A stretch of 5,648 bases of DNA from Proteobacteria bacterium UBA664. GTDB taxonomy: Bacteria; Pseudomonadota; Gammaproteobacteria; UBA7966. The first letter of the stretch is position 1; the number at the start of each line of letters is the position of its first letter. Below the pieces are notes generated by a model. It saw only the letters and a program-made list of their open reading frames with translations. It searched no databases and was not told the DNA's origin. Below are positions 4,643-5,648 of this stretch, piece by piece. The translations under genes and the position numbers were made by a program. The stretch lies in assembly GCA_002299125.1 (NCBI GenBank), contig DBNU01000015.1, forward strand, positions 1-5,648. The letters are read 5' to 3'.

Positions 4643-5107
4643 ATGCAGAAACGCAACCTGGAACTCGCCGTCGGCATCTTCGTGGCCCTGGGCCTCGGTG
4701 CCCTGCTCATCCTCGCCCTGCGGGTCACCGACCTCGGCACCACGGTTGGCCGGGATGGCTACCGGGTGCTGGCACACTTCGACAACGTCGGTCAGTTGAA
4801 GCCCCGGGCGGCCGTGAAGGTGTCGGGGGTGACGGTGGGTCAGGTGGCCGAAATCTACGTCGACCCCGAGACCTTCGATGCCGTGGTCGTCATGCGCATC
4901 GACCGCCGCTTCAACCAGCTCCCACTCGACACCTCCGCCCAGATCTTCACCTCCGGCATGCTCGGGGAGCAGTATGTCGCCCTGAATCCCGGCGGCGACG
5001 AGACGTTCCTTGCCGAGGGCGACACGATTACAATCACGCAACCGGCACTGGTGCTGGAGCAGCTCATCGGCCAGTTCATGATGGGCAAGGCCGCGGGCGA
5101 CGAGTAA
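4643..5107 (+). CDS. mlaD: MlaD, MCE-domain substrate-binding protein of the Mla transporter
   Basis: A 154-residue protein: a short cytoplasmic N-terminus (MQKRNLE), one membrane anchor (about 8-26) and a periplasmic MCE domain (about 39-117) with FDNVGQLKPRAAVKVSGVTVGQV and SGMLGEQYVALNPGG. MCE proteins assemble as a hexameric ring with a central pore; Met106-Leu107 occupy the hydrophobic pore-loop position. After the domain, a helix (VLEQLIGQFMM, about 137-147) matches the E. coli C-terminal helix. The protein then ends, lacking the roughly 30-residue low-complexity tail of E. coli MlaD (183 residues). It therefore looks complete in its functional parts. The start is supported by GGAG six bases upstream. 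It lies 66 bases after mlaE and 66 before mlaC. Confidence 0.96.
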   Translation: MQKRNLELAVGIFVALGLGALLILALRVTDLGTTVGRDGYRVLAHFDNVGQLKPRAAVKVSGVTVGQVAEIYVDPETFDAVVVMRIDRRFNQLPLDTSAQIFTSGMLGEQYVALNPGGDETFLAEGDTITITQPALVLEQLIGQFMMGKAAGDE

Positions 5108-5162
5108 ACCGTTTGCCCCTGAGCCTTCGAACCATCCCCTCTGCAACACCCCGAATTCCACT

Positions 5163-5167
5163 GAGGT
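5163..5167 (+). promoter_or_regulatory. Ribosome binding site of mlaC
   Basis: GAGGT at 5163-5167 lies six bases before the ATG at 5174 and supports that start. Confidence 0.65.
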
Positions 5168-5173
5168 CCGTCC

Positions 5174-5648
5174 ATGGTTTATTTCCGTAACTGGCTGGCC
5201 CTGTGCCTGCTCGCCTTGAGCCCCACGGTCGCTGCGACCACCGCCTCGGAGGTCGTTCAGGTCACGGCGGATCGGATCATCGAACGCATCAACGCCGACC
5301 GTGCCCGTATCCACCGGGATTCCGGTGCCCTCTTCCGGCTGGTCGAGGAGCTGGTCGTCCCCAAGTTCGATTTCCGCCGCATGTCGGCCTGGGTCCTCGG
5401 CCGCAACTGGCGAGTCGCCACCGAATCCGAGCGGGACGCCTTTACCGAGCAGTTCCGTGTATTGCTCGTGCGGACCTACGCCAAGGCCCTGCTCGAGTAC
5501 ACCGATCAGCCGATCCGCATCCTCAGTGAGACGCCGGAGCCGGATGGTCGGACCATCACCGTGCGCACCGAGATCGTGCAACGGGGCGTAGCGCCGATGG
5601 CCATTACCTATCGCATGACCCGGGTTGGTGACGACTGGAAGGTGGTGG
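5174..5648 (+). CDS. mlaC: MlaC, periplasmic phospholipid carrier (Ttg2D/toluene-tolerance family), 3' end cut by window
   Basis: 158 codons are present before the window ends in mid-gene; E. coli MlaC has 211 residues, so about a quarter is missing. MlaC carries phospholipid across the periplasm between the MlaA-porin complex in the outer membrane and MlaFEDB. Residues 1-21 form a signal peptide: Arg5, a hydrophobic core WLALCLLALSP, and cleavage near V-A-A before Thr22. The mature part shows the family features VVPKFDFRRMSAWVLGRNWR (from about 63), the FTEQF...L..TYAKALLEY helix, and the strands with ITYRMTRVGDDWKVV at the window edge, matching the MlaC lipid-binding fold. It follows mlaD by 66 bases with its own GAGGT ribosome site. 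mlaB would be expected next. No frameshift or internal stop is seen. Confidence 0.95.
   Translation, partial: MVYFRNWLALCLLALSPTVAATTASEVVQVTADRIIERINADRARIHRDSGALFRLVEELVVPKFDFRRMSAWVLGRNWRVATESERDAFTEQFRVLLVRTYAKALLEYTDQPIRILSETPEPDGRTITVRTEIVQRGVAPMAITYRMTRVGDDWKVV

Noticed and set aside
3605..5581. A 658-codon open frame on the minus strand across mlaE, mlaD and part of mlaC
   Set aside because: It is antisense to three strongly conserved Mla proteins, is rich in His/Gly/Asp/Glu as expected from the reverse complement of GC-rich coding sequence, and shows no domain.
1..5648. Mobile element, phage, CRISPR, toxin-antitoxin or defence system
   Set aside because: No transposase, integrase, terminal inverted repeats, spacer array or paired small toxin/antitoxin genes are visible; composition is uniform and the genes are ordinary envelope and transport functions.

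Overview
This is a GC-rich (roughly two-thirds G+C by eye), densely coding piece of what looks like a gammaproteobacterial chromosome. The best taxonomic signal is a complete mlaF-mlaE-mlaD run followed by the start of mlaC, with proteins closely resembling the E. coli Mla set. A DUF4399 gene and a short L,D-transpeptidase gene fit the same broad group. I see no phage, plasmid, insertion-sequence, CRISPR, tRNA or rRNA signal, so this is ordinary chromosome rather than an accessory island.

Layout from left to right: the C-terminal 233 residues of a family-5 (peptide/oligopeptide type) ABC solute-binding protein (1-702); a 161-residue L,D-transpeptidase with no visible signal peptide (842-1327); a roughly 200-base leader with two predicted hairpins; an exported, repeat-rich DUF3106-type protein (1525-2073); on the minus strand, convergent with it, an exported His-rich DUF4399 protein (2131-2604); a 246-base divergent intergenic region with two palindromes and a candidate sigma70-type promoter; then the plus-strand mla operon: mlaF (2851-3693), mlaE (3800-4576), mlaD (4643-5107) and mlaC (5174 to beyond the window end).

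The Mla genes work together. MlaF (ATPase), MlaE (permease) and MlaD (MCE-domain substrate-binding protein) form the inner-membrane complex, and MlaC is the periplasmic phospholipid carrier that links it to the outer membrane. This system maintains outer-membrane lipid asymmetry. MlaB, normally the next gene, is probably just outside the window.

The most unusual observation lies between mlaF and mlaE. A 37-codon Pro/Ala/Ser-rich open frame (3690-3803) starts in an ATGA overlap with the mlaF stop and ends in an ATGA overlap with the mlaE start. It carries a Pro-Pro-Pro triplet just before its stop. It could be a translational coupling or stalling leader for mlaE, but this is a hypothesis: in GC-rich DNA such a frame can arise by chance. 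Secondary points are a possible leaderless mlaF transcript, tandem hairpins ahead of the DUF3106 gene, nearly identical DNA repeats inside that gene, and an Arg replacing the usual His of the transpeptidase catalytic motif.
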